Source: Thermococcus sp. LS1
GTDB taxonomy: Archaea > Methanobacteriota_B > Thermococci > Thermococcales > Thermococcaceae
Direction: 5' to 3'
DNA length: 64,000 nucleotides
NCBI RefSeq assembly: GCF_012027395.1
Contig: NZ_SNUJ01000002.1
Coordinates: 434,001 to 498,000 of the forward strand
The position numbers and the translations under genes were made by a program. A model generated the notes under the pieces. That model worked only from the letters and a program-made list of their open reading frames with translations, was not told the origin of the DNA and did not search any database. Positions 33,108-42,562 of the stretch are shown here, in pieces; position 1 is the stretch's first letter, and the number at the start of each line of letters is the position of its first letter.

Positions 33108-33250
33108 TTCCCCCAAACGCTGTTCTACAAGAAGCTTCACAATTTTAGGAGGCTCATCCCCAAAGAGAGCCCACCGCAAAAGGCTGTTTATAAAACGGGA
33201 CCTATTGTAAGTCATCCCTCAAGAGGTTCCACGACTTTTCAACCCAAAGC
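33108..33250 (-). pseudogene. Decayed int(N) relic of an earlier element
   Basis: The minus strand 33189-33212 encodes TYNRSRFI, identical to residues of the living int(N); 20 of 24 bases match 8919-8942 and all four differences are at third codon positions. Similarity extends upstream (GTCGTGGAACC versus GTCCTCGAACT, and AAAxxxCAT) but with a one-base deletion and an in-frame stop. It lies on the same side and strand of attR as int(N) does of attL, as expected if another related element once sat here. Confidence 0.75.
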
Positions 33251-33454
33251 TGCATGAACTTTGAAATACACTGTCTTTAGATGTTCAGCATCTCCAAGCT
33301 TTGCACTCATTTTTGATGAGTGATTTTTACATTCCTATCTCGTATCTCGAGAGATTTTTGTAATTTTGGAGATTTTCCAAGCGATTATAATATATTGTTA
33401 AAGAAATGCCCGAAAATTTTTTAACATTAAAAAGGGACTCTCAATGGTGGTATT
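33251..33454. promoter_or_regulatory. AT-rich spacer with the promoter of the RecA-fold gene
   Basis: No gene seen. GAAAATTTTTTAACATTAAA near 33411-33430 contains a TATA-like element about 30 bases before GGTGGTATT-ATG 33455. TCTCGTATCTCGAGAG around 33337-33352 includes a TCTCGAGA palindrome. Confidence 0.45.
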
Positions 33455-34204
33455 ATGGTAGGTGTTGTCAAGACTGGAATAGAGGATATTGATTCTGCCT
33501 TGGGTGGAGGAATAGTCGATATGGGGAATCTTTTGATAGCCTATGATAGAAGGTCACTGGGATGGATACTTGGTTTAAAGATTTTCAAGAGTATGATTGA
33601 TCAAGGAGCAATTGGAGTCATATTAAATACAACCTTGCCAATTTCAAAGCTTCAGCTGAGAACTAGCTGTGTTGGATTAGACCTTGAAAAAGAAGCAAAA
33701 GCAGGAAAGCTTTACATAATTGATCTCTTTGGGTCCAAGTATGCAATACCCGATAATCGACCATATGTTGTTCAGATAAAAAATTGGAGCGACGACACAG
33801 GAATCCCAAAATTACTCAAGATATACAGCGCGATAGCATCAAAAATTCCTAAGAACTCAACAATTGTTGGTCTTGCATCGACTCTGGAGGGACTTTATCA
33901 CGAATTTGGAAAACAGACCATGGACAACCTAATAAGGGCATCACTTGCAAGCTTTGAGAAAGCGGCAATAAGGGAAAATAAGTTTAATATTGTCACAGTC
34001 GCCCTCCTGAACAGAGATGCTGTTCCCGATTATGTAACGGCGTGGTTCTATAGTCTTAGCGACCAAATCATAGAGTTTATTTCCAACACTGATAACTCTG
34101 GTCTTGAGGAGACGATACTGGTGCCAAAATCTCTTGTTCCTGAGTTCAAACCGAGACACTACACCATAAAACTCTCAGAAGAGCACAGAATCCAGATCTT
34201 TTGA
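33455..34204 (+). CDS. RecA/KaiC-fold protein with a lost P-loop
   Basis: 249 residues. It opens VKTGIEDIDSALGGGIVDMG, the usual start of KaiC/RadA-type ATPases (TGI..LD..LGGG), but where GxxxxGK(S/T) should follow it has LIAYDRRSLGWILG. The later GVILNTTLPISKLQLRTS and TIVGLASTLEGL segments keep the fold. Nucleotide hydrolysis is therefore unlikely; a regulatory or scaffolding role is possible. AT-rich relative to the chromosome; sits between the element and Trm10. Confidence 0.7.
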   Translation: MVGVVKTGIEDIDSALGGGIVDMGNLLIAYDRRSLGWILGLKIFKSMIDQGAIGVILNTTLPISKLQLRTSCVGLDLEKEAKAGKLYIIDLFGSKYAIPDNRPYVVQIKNWSDDTGIPKLLKIYSAIASKIPKNSTIVGLASTLEGLYHEFGKQTMDNLIRASLASFEKAAIRENKFNIVTVALLNRDAVPDYVTAWFYSLSDQIIEFISNTDNSGLEETILVPKSLVPEFKPRHYTIKLSEEHRIQIF

Positions 34205-34304
34205 TACCTTGTTGTTTTTTGTTGAATACAGTTTTCCCTTATTCTTTAACGTTAACCAAATTCGAATGGAAAGGCTTTTAACTCCTCACCCGTTTTCCCG
34301 CCCG

Positions 34305-35423
34305 ATGGCCATGAAGACACTCGCCCAGGTTTTCAGGGAAGTTCTGCAGGAGAAGGGTATAGATAGCTTCGGCGTGCTTTCAAAGCGCTACCGCAAGTCA
34401 AAGAATAAGCTCCAGGATGTGGCAGTGGACGTCCTTAACGGAAAGGGAGTCATAGCAGAAGTTCCAGAGCCAACGGCAGTTGCGTGGGATTTAAACGGGA
34501 ACCGCGTTAAGGGTTCGCGCTATGCCTACGTGCCGGGCTGCATGGCTGAAAAGTTCAAGGTTCTGATCAGGGCTGAAGACCTGAAGGCCTGCATTCCGGA
34601 GTGGCCCTACTTCATAATTGACCTAATGCACTGGGACAAGCACACCCAGAAGGAAAAGGGCAAGATATGCCTCCAGGTGGCTCAGAGCTACGGCCTGCTG
34701 AGGGACTACTTCACGGGAAAAGAGCTGGCAGTAACCTGGGCGAATGATGAGTTCAAATCCATGTTCCACGGCCCGATTGAGAGGATAACGACATACGAAG
34801 GATCTACCGCCAACTTCCTGAAAGAAGAGGGCATCGATGAGGTCGTACTCCTCGACCCCTGGGCGGAGGAAGTTCTGGGAGAGGAGGACTTCGACGTTAA
34901 GGCCTTCATAATCGGGGGAATCGTCGACACCGGCGGTACAAAGAAGAAGACCACGCCAAAAATCGGTGAGGAGCTTGAGAACGCAGGTATTAAGGTCCGC
35001 AGGAGGAAAATAGTCCTTAGGGGCGATGTAGTCGGTGTCCCGGACAGGATAAACAGAATCCTCGGCATAATCCTCAAGATGATGGTTGATGGCAAGTCAA
35101 TGAACGAGGCTGTTTACGAGATGCAGGAGCCGCTTCACGCACGCTGGCGCCTCAGAAAGGAGCTTCCAAAGCATGCAACGCGCTATATGATTAACGGCAA
35201 AGTTTACCGCGTCGTCGAGAAGGAGCTCTTCGACGATTATTCCAAGTGGCTCAAGATACGCTGGGAGGATTTCGTCAAGGTTCTGCGCGAGTTAAATCTC
35301 GTCGCGCTCGAGAGGAAGCGGATGCACCACCTCAACAAGATTTCCAACCCGAGAATAATCAACGGCAAGCTTTACAGGGTCATACTCCTAAAGAAGGCCG
35401 CGATACTGTGCTACAACTGCTGA
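34305..35423 (+). CDS. trm10: Archaeal Trm10, tRNA position-9 N1-methyltransferase
   Basis: 372 residues. The SPOUT-type core is recognisable from IDLMHWDKHTQKEKGKICLQ to VKAFIIGGIVDTGGTKKKT and LRGDVVGVPDRINRILGIIL, the knotted cofactor site of Trm10/TrmG10-like enzymes; a basic N-terminal domain and a C-terminal extension ending CYNC flank it. The known Thermococcus homologue methylates both G9 and A9. Start: ATG 34305 lies about 30 bases after TATA-like CTTTTAAC, so the message is nearly leaderless. Confidence 0.85.
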   Translation: MAMKTLAQVFREVLQEKGIDSFGVLSKRYRKSKNKLQDVAVDVLNGKGVIAEVPEPTAVAWDLNGNRVKGSRYAYVPGCMAEKFKVLIRAEDLKACIPEWPYFIIDLMHWDKHTQKEKGKICLQVAQSYGLLRDYFTGKELAVTWANDEFKSMFHGPIERITTYEGSTANFLKEEGIDEVVLLDPWAEEVLGEEDFDVKAFIIGGIVDTGGTKKKTTPKIGEELENAGIKVRRRKIVLRGDVVGVPDRINRILGIILKMMVDGKSMNEAVYEMQEPLHARWRLRKELPKHATRYMINGKVYRVVEKELFDDYSKWLKIRWEDFVKVLRELNLVALERKRMHHLNKISNPRIINGKLYRVILLKKAAILCYNC

Positions 35424-35467
35424 GTGTTCCTCTTTCCTGTTCTCTGACAAATTAGAGAAAGAAAAGT

Positions 35468-38122
35468 TCAGAAGAACAGAATCACGGCATCTCCAACGAC
35501 GGCCGTTTCAACCTCTTCACCCTCGCTGAACACTGCCTTCCTTAGGACGATGTCGTCCTTGTTGAGCTCGACCTTCTGTCCTTCAACCTCGAACTCGACC
35601 TTTCCGCTCTCCTTGAGGGCCCTGGCAACTTCCTCGGCGTTCTCCTTTAGGTAGGCGGTTATCTTCGGCACGAGCTTTCCGTAGCGCGGCCCGACTGTTC
35701 TGAAGTTGGGCTTTATCTCGATGATGCGCTCCTCGAGTTCCGGCTCGCCCTTGATTATCTCAAGCCTCTCAATGTTCATAGTTCCGGCGATGTCCTTTTC
35801 GATGGCCTTCAGCATCTCGTAGCTGTCGGTGGCGTAGATTGCTACATGCTTGAGCTTGGCGTTTAACGCCAAGCCGTGGGAGTTCTTGTAGCGCCTCATG
35901 ACACCTACTATCTCGCGGGCAAGTTCTCCAAGCTTCTCCGCCTCTTCATCGATCTTAGCCTCGTCGTACTTCGGCCACTCGAGGAGGTGGACACTCTTCG
36001 CTCCGATGCGTTCTTTGAAGAGGTTCTGATAGAGCTCCTCCGTGATGTGCGGCGCGAACGGAGCGAGCAGGAGCATGATGTTGTAGAGCAGTTCGTAGAG
36101 GGCGGCCTTAGCCTTGAGCTTGCTCTCCTCGTCGTCGCCGTAGAGGCGGTACTTGATCATCTCGATGTAGTCGTCAGCGACCTCGTGCCAGACGAAGGTT
36201 ATCAGCTCCCTCGTGAGCAGGTTAAAGCGGTACTTCTCCATTTCCTCGGTGGCGAACTTTATGAGGCGGTGAAGTCTCGAGAGTATCCACCTGTCAATCG
36301 GCTCCAGCTCGATTCCTTTTGCTGCCTCTGGGTCAAAGCCTTCGAGGTGCCTCTCGGCGAAACGGTAGATGTTCCAGACCTTCTGGAGGAAGCGGTAGTT
36401 GTAATCGACGGTCTCCCACTTGAACGGGTGGTCTTCTCCGGGCGGCGCTAAGGCAGTCCAAAGTCTCAGGGCGTCGGCGCCGTACTTCGGGATCACCTCA
36501 TCCGGTGCAACAACGTTGCCGTAGCTCTTACTCATCTTCCTTCCGTCTGGACCAGCCACCATTCCGTTGATGAGGATGTCGTCCCAGGGCTTTTCCCCGG
36601 TGAGCACGTAGGTCCTGAATATTGTGTAGAATGCCCACGTCCTGATGATGTCGGTTCCCTGCGGCCTCAGAGCCGTTGGGAAGTTGTGCTTGAACCACTT
36701 CTCGTCCTTGCCCCACTTGGTGATGATGAGCGGCGTAATGCTCGAATCCACCCAGCAGTCGAGGACGTCAGTTACAGGCTCGAGCTCGGCACCGCAGACC
36801 GGGCACTTCTCAACGGGCGGCTTGTCAAAGCGCGGGTCAACGGGCAGATTTTCCTCTCTGGCAGGGACTACGTGGCCGTTCTTACAGACCCAGAATGGGA
36901 TTGGGGTTCCAAAGACGCGCTGTCTGCTTATAACCCAGTCCCAGTCCATCGACTCGGCCCAGTCCTTGAGGCGGAGGAACATATCGCTCGGATACCAGTT
37001 GATTTTCTCTGCCACTTTCACAATCTCGTCCGTGAAGTCCTTCACCTTTATGAACCACTGCTTCTTCGGCAGGAGCTCGATTGGGGCCATACAGGAGCTC
37101 CTCTCGGTGTGCCTCAGGACGCGGTGAGTTATCTTCTCCTTCTTGTAGAGAAGGCCCATCTTTTCCAGATCCTCGGCGATGGCCTTCCTTGCCTCTTCGG
37201 TCTTCATACCCGCGTACTTGCCGGCGTTTTCGTTCATGGTGCCGTCTTCGTTGATGGCTATGATAACCGGCAGGTTGTAGCGCTTCTGCCACACGACGTC
37301 CTGCTCATCGCCGTAGGTACAGTTGTAAACGGCACCGGTTCCAAAGGTCGGGTCAACGTCCTCGTCAGCTATAACCGGCACTTCCCTCTCGAATATCGGG
37401 AGCTTCACCTTCTTGCCGACAACGTCCTTATACCTCTCATCGTCAGGGTGGACAAATACCGCAACACAGGCCGGCATAAGCTCCGGTCTGGTAGTGGCTA
37501 TCGGGACGTAACCGGAGCCATCAGCAAGCGGGAGCTTGATATAGTAGAGGAAGCCATCTTCCTCGACATATCCTACTTCAGCCTTGGCAAGGCTCGTCCT
37601 ACATCTCGGACACCAGTAAACCGGGTGCTCGGCGCGGTAGAGCATGCCCTTTTTGTAGAACTCGAGGAGGGACTTCTGGACCGTTGCCTTGTACCAGTCG
37701 TCCATTGTGTGGTACTCCAGATCCCAGTCGGCGGAATAGCCTATCCTTATGAACTGGTTGCGCATGGCCTCGATGGCCTGCCAGGTCCACTCAACACATT
37801 TCTGGAGGAACTTCTCTGGCTGATCTTTGCTGATTCCGAACTCCTTCTCCACCTTCAGCTCAGTCGGAAGGCCGTGGTTGTCGAAGCCCTGTGGGAAGAG
37901 CACGTTGTAGCCAGTCATGCGCTTATAACGGGCCACAATGTCAATCCAGGTGTGGCTGAGCACATGACCAAGGTGAAGGGTTCCGCTTGTGAACGGGGGT
38001 GGAGTGTCGATCGCGTAGCTTGGTCTCTTCTCGTCGAGTTCGTATTTGTAGATTTTTTCATCCAGCCAGAACTTCTGCCACTTGGGTTCGATTTCCTGAG
38101 GGTTGTAATTCTTCGGGAGCAT
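35468..38122 (-). CDS. valS: Valyl-tRNA synthetase
   Basis: 884 residues of a class Ia synthetase. HLGH at residues 50-53 is the HIGH signature, KMSKS lies near residue 527, a CP1 editing domain sits between, and two zinc-knuckle-like pairs are seen (CPRCRTS and CPVCGAE). It ends with an anticodon-binding domain. The valine-specific pattern FTSGTLHLGHVLSHTWID is clear. TATA-like CTTTTTAAACG near 38174-38184 lies upstream on the minus strand. Confidence 0.95.
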   Translation of the reverse strand: MLPKNYNPQEIEPKWQKFWLDEKIYKYELDEKRPSYAIDTPPPFTSGTLHLGHVLSHTWIDIVARYKRMTGYNVLFPQGFDNHGLPTELKVEKEFGISKDQPEKFLQKCVEWTWQAIEAMRNQFIRIGYSADWDLEYHTMDDWYKATVQKSLLEFYKKGMLYRAEHPVYWCPRCRTSLAKAEVGYVEEDGFLYYIKLPLADGSGYVPIATTRPELMPACVAVFVHPDDERYKDVVGKKVKLPIFEREVPVIADEDVDPTFGTGAVYNCTYGDEQDVVWQKRYNLPVIIAINEDGTMNENAGKYAGMKTEEARKAIAEDLEKMGLLYKKEKITHRVLRHTERSSCMAPIELLPKKQWFIKVKDFTDEIVKVAEKINWYPSDMFLRLKDWAESMDWDWVISRQRVFGTPIPFWVCKNGHVVPAREENLPVDPRFDKPPVEKCPVCGAELEPVTDVLDCWVDSSITPLIITKWGKDEKWFKHNFPTALRPQGTDIIRTWAFYTIFRTYVLTGEKPWDDILINGMVAGPDGRKMSKSYGNVVAPDEVIPKYGADALRLWTALAPPGEDHPFKWETVDYNYRFLQKVWNIYRFAERHLEGFDPEAAKGIELEPIDRWILSRLHRLIKFATEEMEKYRFNLLTRELITFVWHEVADDYIEMIKYRLYGDDEESKLKAKAALYELLYNIMLLLAPFAPHITEELYQNLFKERIGAKSVHLLEWPKYDEAKIDEEAEKLGELAREIVGVMRRYKNSHGLALNAKLKHVAIYATDSYEMLKAIEKDIAGTMNIERLEIIKGEPELEERIIEIKPNFRTVGPRYGKLVPKITAYLKENAEEVARALKESGKVEFEVEGQKVELNKDDIVLRKAVFSEGEEVETAVVGDAVILFF

Positions 38123-38344
38123 CTTACCACCTACCTGAGGCTTTTTCAGTAATGGTTTCCCTATCAGAAAGGGCGTTTAAAAAGGTTAATCTCTTCGATG
38201 GTGCCCTTAAAGTCCGCACTAACCCAGAAACCAAGAAGTGTGCACGAGCTTTAGTTTTCCTGAATCTTACGGTGGACGATAGGCACCACCGGTGCACCTA
38301 ATGGTGCATAGTTTTAAAAGGTTTTCGAATTTGACCCATGTGTG
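38123..38344. promoter_or_regulatory. Spacer with valS promoter and a GGTGCACC inverted-repeat cluster
   Basis: Besides the valS TATA box, 38281-38310 contains GGCACCACCGGTGCACC followed by TAATGGTGCA, giving overlapping inverted repeats (GCACC-ACC-GGTGC and the palindrome GGTGCACC). TTTTAAAA at 38316-38323 borders it. No gene supported. Confidence 0.4.
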
Positions 38345-39775
38345 TTATTCCTCAGAGCGCCTTGAAGGGCCACAAGGTGTGCTGGATTGCCCCTCCTCAA
38401 GAATCTTTCTCTTCGTTCTCTTCAGAAGGTACCATGCAAGCGCTATACCACCAATTCCAATGGTGAGTATTGCCCAGAACGCCAACGACAGACCAAGTAT
38501 CGTTATACCCAAGAGTTCCTCTTCAATTCCACTATATTGGAGAGCTATGTGGAGGAGTTCAACAACGTAGACTCCAAAGATTCCTACCTCCAGGAGCTCA
38601 AGGGCCTCTCCAATTGCCACGTATCGTTTGGTGTTTTCTTCAACTGCATTCATGACTCTGGCAATGGAATTATCAAGGAGAGTATTAGCGACGTTAACGA
38701 GACTGTCAACTTCCCTCGCCAGAGTGTCAGCGACGGGAATTGCATCTTCGACTCTTCTCCTTAGGACCCCCAGCCGCTCCTGTATCCGGAGAATGCTCTG
38801 GAGCTCCTCATCGTCAATGGTGGAAAGCGGCTCTTCAAGAGAACTTAGGGTCTCCTGAAGGTACGTAAAGACCGAGCCAACTATCGAGACGTCACTCTGG
38901 AGCTCACTGATCTTCTTGTTCACCTCCCTGAGAGACACCATACCTTTGCTGGAGAGAATGTTGTTCTTGAGCTCTTCCGACATATCCCAAGAGCGCCACA
39001 GCCTTGCAAGGGCGTTGTCGAGACTGTTTTCTATACTCCTGACAAAAGCATACGCCAGAAGCACTCTCTCATATCTGTATGAATTCCTGCCGATGATTAT
39101 TAATCCCTGCGTACCGATAATCAACAGTGTTCCATCGTTGAGCGTCTTTATATCTATGATCGATGAAACTATCTGTCTGAGCTCCAGCATGCCGGGAAGG
39201 AACTTCCTCAACCCTTCCTCATCCAGATCCGGCTCAATGCCCTCAGCAAAGACGAGGAAGAACTTGTCCCTATGGAGGGGTTCGTTGAAGTATATCAGCT
39301 CAAGGAGCCGCTTCTGGTATTTGGATACTACGGTATTAAGCATCTGGGAACTATCGTGTACAACGTCTGCGACCACTGCAGCTATATCGTCGAGGCTATA
39401 TTTGTCCCTTACCCCTTCGGCTTCTAGGAGCTCCAGTCCATATACGATTCTACCGAGGTTATCAACGTGAACACCAAAATGCTCCTCCTGGATATCAGCG
39501 TTGGTCTCTTTGTAAGACACCGTGCACTTGAACTCTATGCTCGTTCCCTCTTCACTTTTAATGACTTGAATGACGGTGGGAATTGACTCAGTTCGGAATA
39601 TCATCTCCTCCGGTTCGGGATCAATGACCTCTGTTAGTATGCTGTGGGCCCCAATGCTCCTATTGGTTTCCAGTTTTTTTGAGAGCTCAAGTATAGTGTT
39701 CTCACCGAAGGGAAGCCACTCGGTTACCAGAATCCTTGTCCTCCCAGTCAGATATAGGTGGCTCTTTCCTTTCAT
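38345..39775 (-). CDS. Unrecognised 476-residue protein with two C-terminal membrane helices
   Basis: The first ~240 residues look like a cytosolic alpha/beta domain; residues about 285-400 are helical (REVNKKISELQSDVSIVGSV, then LQSILRIQERLGVLRRRVED); two hydrophobic helices follow (ISE-rich region then LLGITILGLSLAFWAILTIG and GIALAWYLL). The layout recalls CorA-like or tethered sensor proteins but no motif is decisive. ATG 39775 follows directly on the upstream gene's stop with GGGAGGG before it, so the two form an operon. Confidence 0.75.
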   Translation of the reverse strand: MKGKSHLYLTGRTRILVTEWLPFGENTILELSKKLETNRSIGAHSILTEVIDPEPEEMIFRTESIPTVIQVIKSEEGTSIEFKCTVSYKETNADIQEEHFGVHVDNLGRIVYGLELLEAEGVRDKYSLDDIAAVVADVVHDSSQMLNTVVSKYQKRLLELIYFNEPLHRDKFFLVFAEGIEPDLDEEGLRKFLPGMLELRQIVSSIIDIKTLNDGTLLIIGTQGLIIIGRNSYRYERVLLAYAFVRSIENSLDNALARLWRSWDMSEELKNNILSSKGMVSLREVNKKISELQSDVSIVGSVFTYLQETLSSLEEPLSTIDDEELQSILRIQERLGVLRRRVEDAIPVADTLAREVDSLVNVANTLLDNSIARVMNAVEENTKRYVAIGEALELLEVGIFGVYVVELLHIALQYSGIEEELLGITILGLSLAFWAILTIGIGGIALAWYLLKRTKRKILEEGQSSTPCGPSRRSEE

Positions 39776-40330
39776 TTAGAGCCCTCCTGGGAGGTAAGTC
39801 TTTGATGAGTATTCAACTCTCTTAACGTCAAAGAAGTTTATTCTCATTCTCTTTCCGTTTGGGCACTTAAGGTATGCATCAAGAACCGTACGCGACTTCT
39901 TTTTGTGTTCTGTGATGGTCACTGTTAAATAGCCCCCACCACAGGTAATTGCATTTTCTACTTCCTCTATTACTTCATCAGAAACAAGGACACTTATCTT
40001 GGAAATACCGTTATGAAGCCTATAAGCACCTACATCGTCATAATATTTGTTCGAAAGCTTAAGCTTCTGAACCATGCCGATTCGTCTGAACCTTTCAAGA
40101 TCCCACAGTGCTTCCTGACTTATTTTAGCGTACATTTTTATCCCGTGGAAGGTTATGAGACTTGGAGCGTAGTCGTACTCCTTGAACACCCCCTGAGTTA
40201 TAAGGTAATAAATGAGGGCGTTCAAATGAAGCTCCTTAACCCACAGAAACTCCCCCCTGCTGTCCCCAGTGTACGCATGAAGAAGATAAAGAAGCGCTTG
40301 CTGGTCATGGGTTAGGGAGAGGTATCCCAT
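39776..40330 (-). CDS. Unrecognised 184-residue protein, probable winged helix
   Basis: N-terminal helical segment (LTHDQQALLYLLHAYTGDSR and LNALIYYLITQGVFKEYDYA) resembles a wHTH; the C-terminal half is beta-rich. A TATA-like GTTATATATTG at 40363-40373 lies about 35 bases before the ATG. It leads a two-gene unit with the membrane protein gene. Confidence 0.7.
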   Translation of the reverse strand: MGYLSLTHDQQALLYLLHAYTGDSRGEFLWVKELHLNALIYYLITQGVFKEYDYAPSLITFHGIKMYAKISQEALWDLERFRRIGMVQKLKLSNKYYDDVGAYRLHNGISKISVLVSDEVIEEVENAITCGGGYLTVTITEHKKKSRTVLDAYLKCPNGKRMRINFFDVKRVEYSSKTYLPGGL

Positions 40331-40499
40331 GAGATGACACCAAGCACGTTTTTATGTATGACAATATATAACTTTTTCTCTTCCGTTGTTATGTGTCCAA
40401 ACATTAGAATTACGTTCCAACCACTCAAGAGAGAAAGTGATATAAGACCAAAGAAACATACGTCTATGTCAATTTGTTAACTCCATAGGGGGCTCAAAA

Positions 40500-40687
40500 A
40501 TGAGGAAGCTCCTAGCTTTACTCTGGGTTGCCCTCCTTGTGGGGGCGATGGTCGGGATGCGGGGAGTAAAAGCAGAAGACATAAATTGGTGGAGTACATG
40601 AAAGATTATATGGGAGAGATTGAGATTAGTTCGATTGCAATTGCTTCTAATGGGGATAATTATTGTAGCGGGAGAAAATTCACTTAA
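40500..40687 (+). pseudogene. Broken gene of an exported beta-propeller-like protein
   Basis: GGGGGCTC precedes ATG 40500, which starts a good signal peptide (MRKLLALLWVALLVGAMVG...KAED) and stops after 33 codons. The overlapping frame from 40598 continues with MKDYMGEIEISSIAIASNGD and ends at 40687. The pieces together look like the first repeat of a Thermococcales exported propeller protein (x-EISSIAIASNGD-x), truncated by a frameshift and an early end. Confidence 0.55.
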
Positions 40688-40727
40688 ATTCTAATGGCAA
40701 TATATTTCATCCAAATCTTCTAATCTT

Positions 40728-41693
40728 CTAAATGCCAATCTCCATCATGGTTTTGATGAGCCTTTCATTTTCCTCCGGCTTCCTCACTGAGAAACGAATA
40801 TACTCAGGAAGCCCGAAGCTCGTGCAGTCGCGGACGGCTATTCCTCTACGTTTGAGCGCTTCAACGACCGCCTTTGCATCCCCAACGCGCTTGATGAAGA
40901 AGTTGGCATCGCTTTTGATGTCCAGGGCCTTTTCCATCCGCTCCTTCTCGCGCCAGATTAGAGGCATCGTTTTCTTGAGATGCTCGAAGCCGTCCTCGAT
41001 GAGGAACTCCAGGAAGGCGTAGCCGAGCGAGCCTATGCTCCAGGGCATGCGGACGCTTTTAAAGGCCTCCTCAAAGCCGATGACGTAGCCCACCCTTATC
41101 CCGGGCAGCCCGTAGCTCTTGGTGAAGGTCCTGAGCTTCACGAGGTTTTCCCCTTCGGGACTTTTTGCTCCTTTGACGAAGTCTATGAATGCCTCATCAA
41201 GTATAAGGAGTGCGCCTTTGTCTTCGACGGCATCGAGAAGAGGCCTGAGCCCCTTTGGCGAGTAGAACTTGCCGTCGGGGTTGTTGGGGTTGCAGAAGAA
41301 AACGATACTCTCGTTCTCCACGAGTTCGGTAAGCTTCTCTGGAGAGTTTGGGCCTTTGATTACCTCCGTGCCGAAAATCCTCGCTACTCTCTCATACTCC
41401 TCGTAGGTGTGGCGCGGGATTACTACCTTGCGCTTTTCCCTCATCGCGAGGATGCCGATTAGATAGAGCGCCTCAGTGATTCCGGCCGTCACCGTCAGGG
41501 GTTCACCAACTAATTCAGAAAGCTCTTCCTCAAGCTTTTCCCAGTACAAGTAACGGCCGCTCAGCTCTTTTGCTCGGTTAAACATATCATCTAGCCATTC
41601 AGGGGTATAGGGGTTCAGAGACGCTGAGAAGTCGAGCAAACCTTCTTCCCTCGCCCCTCCGTGATAGGTTGAGAATCTCACGGGTTCAAGCAT
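40728..41693 (-). CDS. Threonine-phosphate decarboxylase-like PLP enzyme (CobD/CobC type)
   Basis: 321 residues of aminotransferase fold type [12 protein letters not shown] is the conserved substrate/PLP region, [11 protein letters not shown] carries the PLP-pyridine Asp, and [19 protein letters not shown] carries the Schiff-base Lys. Located next to cbiB, it most likely makes (R)-1-aminopropan-2-ol phosphate for the nucleotide loop of cobalamin; histidinol-phosphate aminotransferase is the other possible reading. ATG 41693 follows GGGGGTG and overlaps the end of cbiB by 16 bp. Confidence 0.85.
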   Translation of the reverse strand: MLEPVRFSTYHGGAREEGLLDFSASLNPYTPEWLDDMFNRAKELSGRYLYWEKLEEELSELVGEPLTVTAGITEALYLIGILAMREKRKVVIPRHTYEEYERVARIFGTEVIKGPNSPEKLTELVENESIVFFCNPNNPDGKFYSPKGLRPLLDAVEDKGALLILDEAFIDFVKGAKSPEGENLVKLRTFTKSYGLPGIRVGYVIGFEEAFKSVRMPWSIGSLGYAFLEFLIEDGFEHLKKTMPLIWREKERMEKALDIKSDANFFIKRVGDAKAVVEALKRRGIAVRDCTSFGLPEYIRFSVRKPEENERLIKTMMEIGI

Positions 41694-42562
41694 GGACACA
41701 CCCCCGTTAAGAGCAGTAGCAACACGACAGCTATCCACTCTCCCACAACAATCCAATAAATCCTCAGCGCCCGCCTTATATCTTCGAGCGTCGGCTCCCT
41801 GCCTTCAAAGTGATAAACCCCTTCTTTCTCAAGCCAGACACCGAGGACGGCGCTCATCGCTGCTATGGGCTTGTCGGCGTTTATCTTAAACTTCGCTTTC
41901 CCCCAATATTCGAGAACCTTTCTCGGGCTGAGCGGCAGGAAGAACAGAACGGTAATGCGGGCTGGGATGAAGTTGAGCAAATCGTCGAGACGCGCTGCGA
42001 ACTTGCCGAAATACTCGTGCCTCTCATCGCGGTAGCCTATCATCGCGTCGAGCGTATTAACGGCTCTGTAGACCAAAGCTCCTGGCAGGCCGAAGAGGAG
42101 ATAGTAGAACAGCGGAGCAACGATGCTGTCTGTGATGTTCTCGGCGAGGCTCTCTATGGCCGCTGAATTGAGATGGGCCCTATCGAGCTTTGAGACGTCC
42201 CTGCTGACTATCCAGCCCACGTACTTCCTCTGCTCTTCTATGTCGTCCCTCATCGTGTTCTCCACGTGCTGGGCGAGGCTTTTAATCGCGAAGGAGCTTT
42301 TTAGAAGGTAAACGCCCAGAGCGAAACCCAGCCACTCTGGCAGAAGCTCCGGAAGCTTGGAGAGGGCAAAGGCGAAGGTGATGACAAAGAGAGAAGCAGA
42401 GGTTCCGGCAAGAAAGTCCAAAATCGGGCCCCTCCTTTTGTATATCCCATCAAAGAGACCGATTAGCCTGCCGAACCAGACGGTGGGATGGACCAAGGCA
42501 GGGGGTTCGCCAAGGAGGAAATCCCAGAGGAGCGCAACCACAAAAATCATTAAGGCTTCCAT
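41678..42562 (-). CDS. cbiB: Cobinamide-phosphate synthase CbiB
   Basis: 294-residue membrane protein with the family opening [20 protein letters not shown] and the core [40 protein letters not shown]. It joins aminopropanol or its phosphate to adenosylcobyric acid. It overlaps the uracil-glycosylase gene upstream by 13 bp and the PLP-enzyme gene downstream. Confidence 0.92.
   Translation of the reverse strand: MEALMIFVVALLWDFLLGEPPALVHPTVWFGRLIGLFDGIYKRRGPILDFLAGTSASLFVITFAFALSKLPELLPEWLGFALGVYLLKSSFAIKSLAQHVENTMRDDIEEQRKYVGWIVSRDVSKLDRAHLNSAAIESLAENITDSIVAPLFYYLLFGLPGALVYRAVNTLDAMIGYRDERHEYFGKFAARLDDLLNFIPARITVLFFLPLSPRKVLEYWGKAKFKINADKPIAAMSAVLGVWLEKEGVYHFEGREPTLEDIRRALRIYWIVVGEWIAVVLLLLLTGVCPCLNP

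Noticed and set aside
33054-33257. Plus-strand frame through attR
   Set aside because: It reads the tRNA remnant and the int(N) relic in the wrong direction; no start signals.
36686-38152. Plus-strand frame of 488 codons
   Set aside because: Antisense of the N-terminal half of ValS; produced by codon bias on the coding strand.
38133-38306. Minus-strand open frame of about 57 codons upstream of valS
   Set aside because: It starts with GTG inside a palindrome, lacks a ribosome site and spans the valS TATA box; likely chance.
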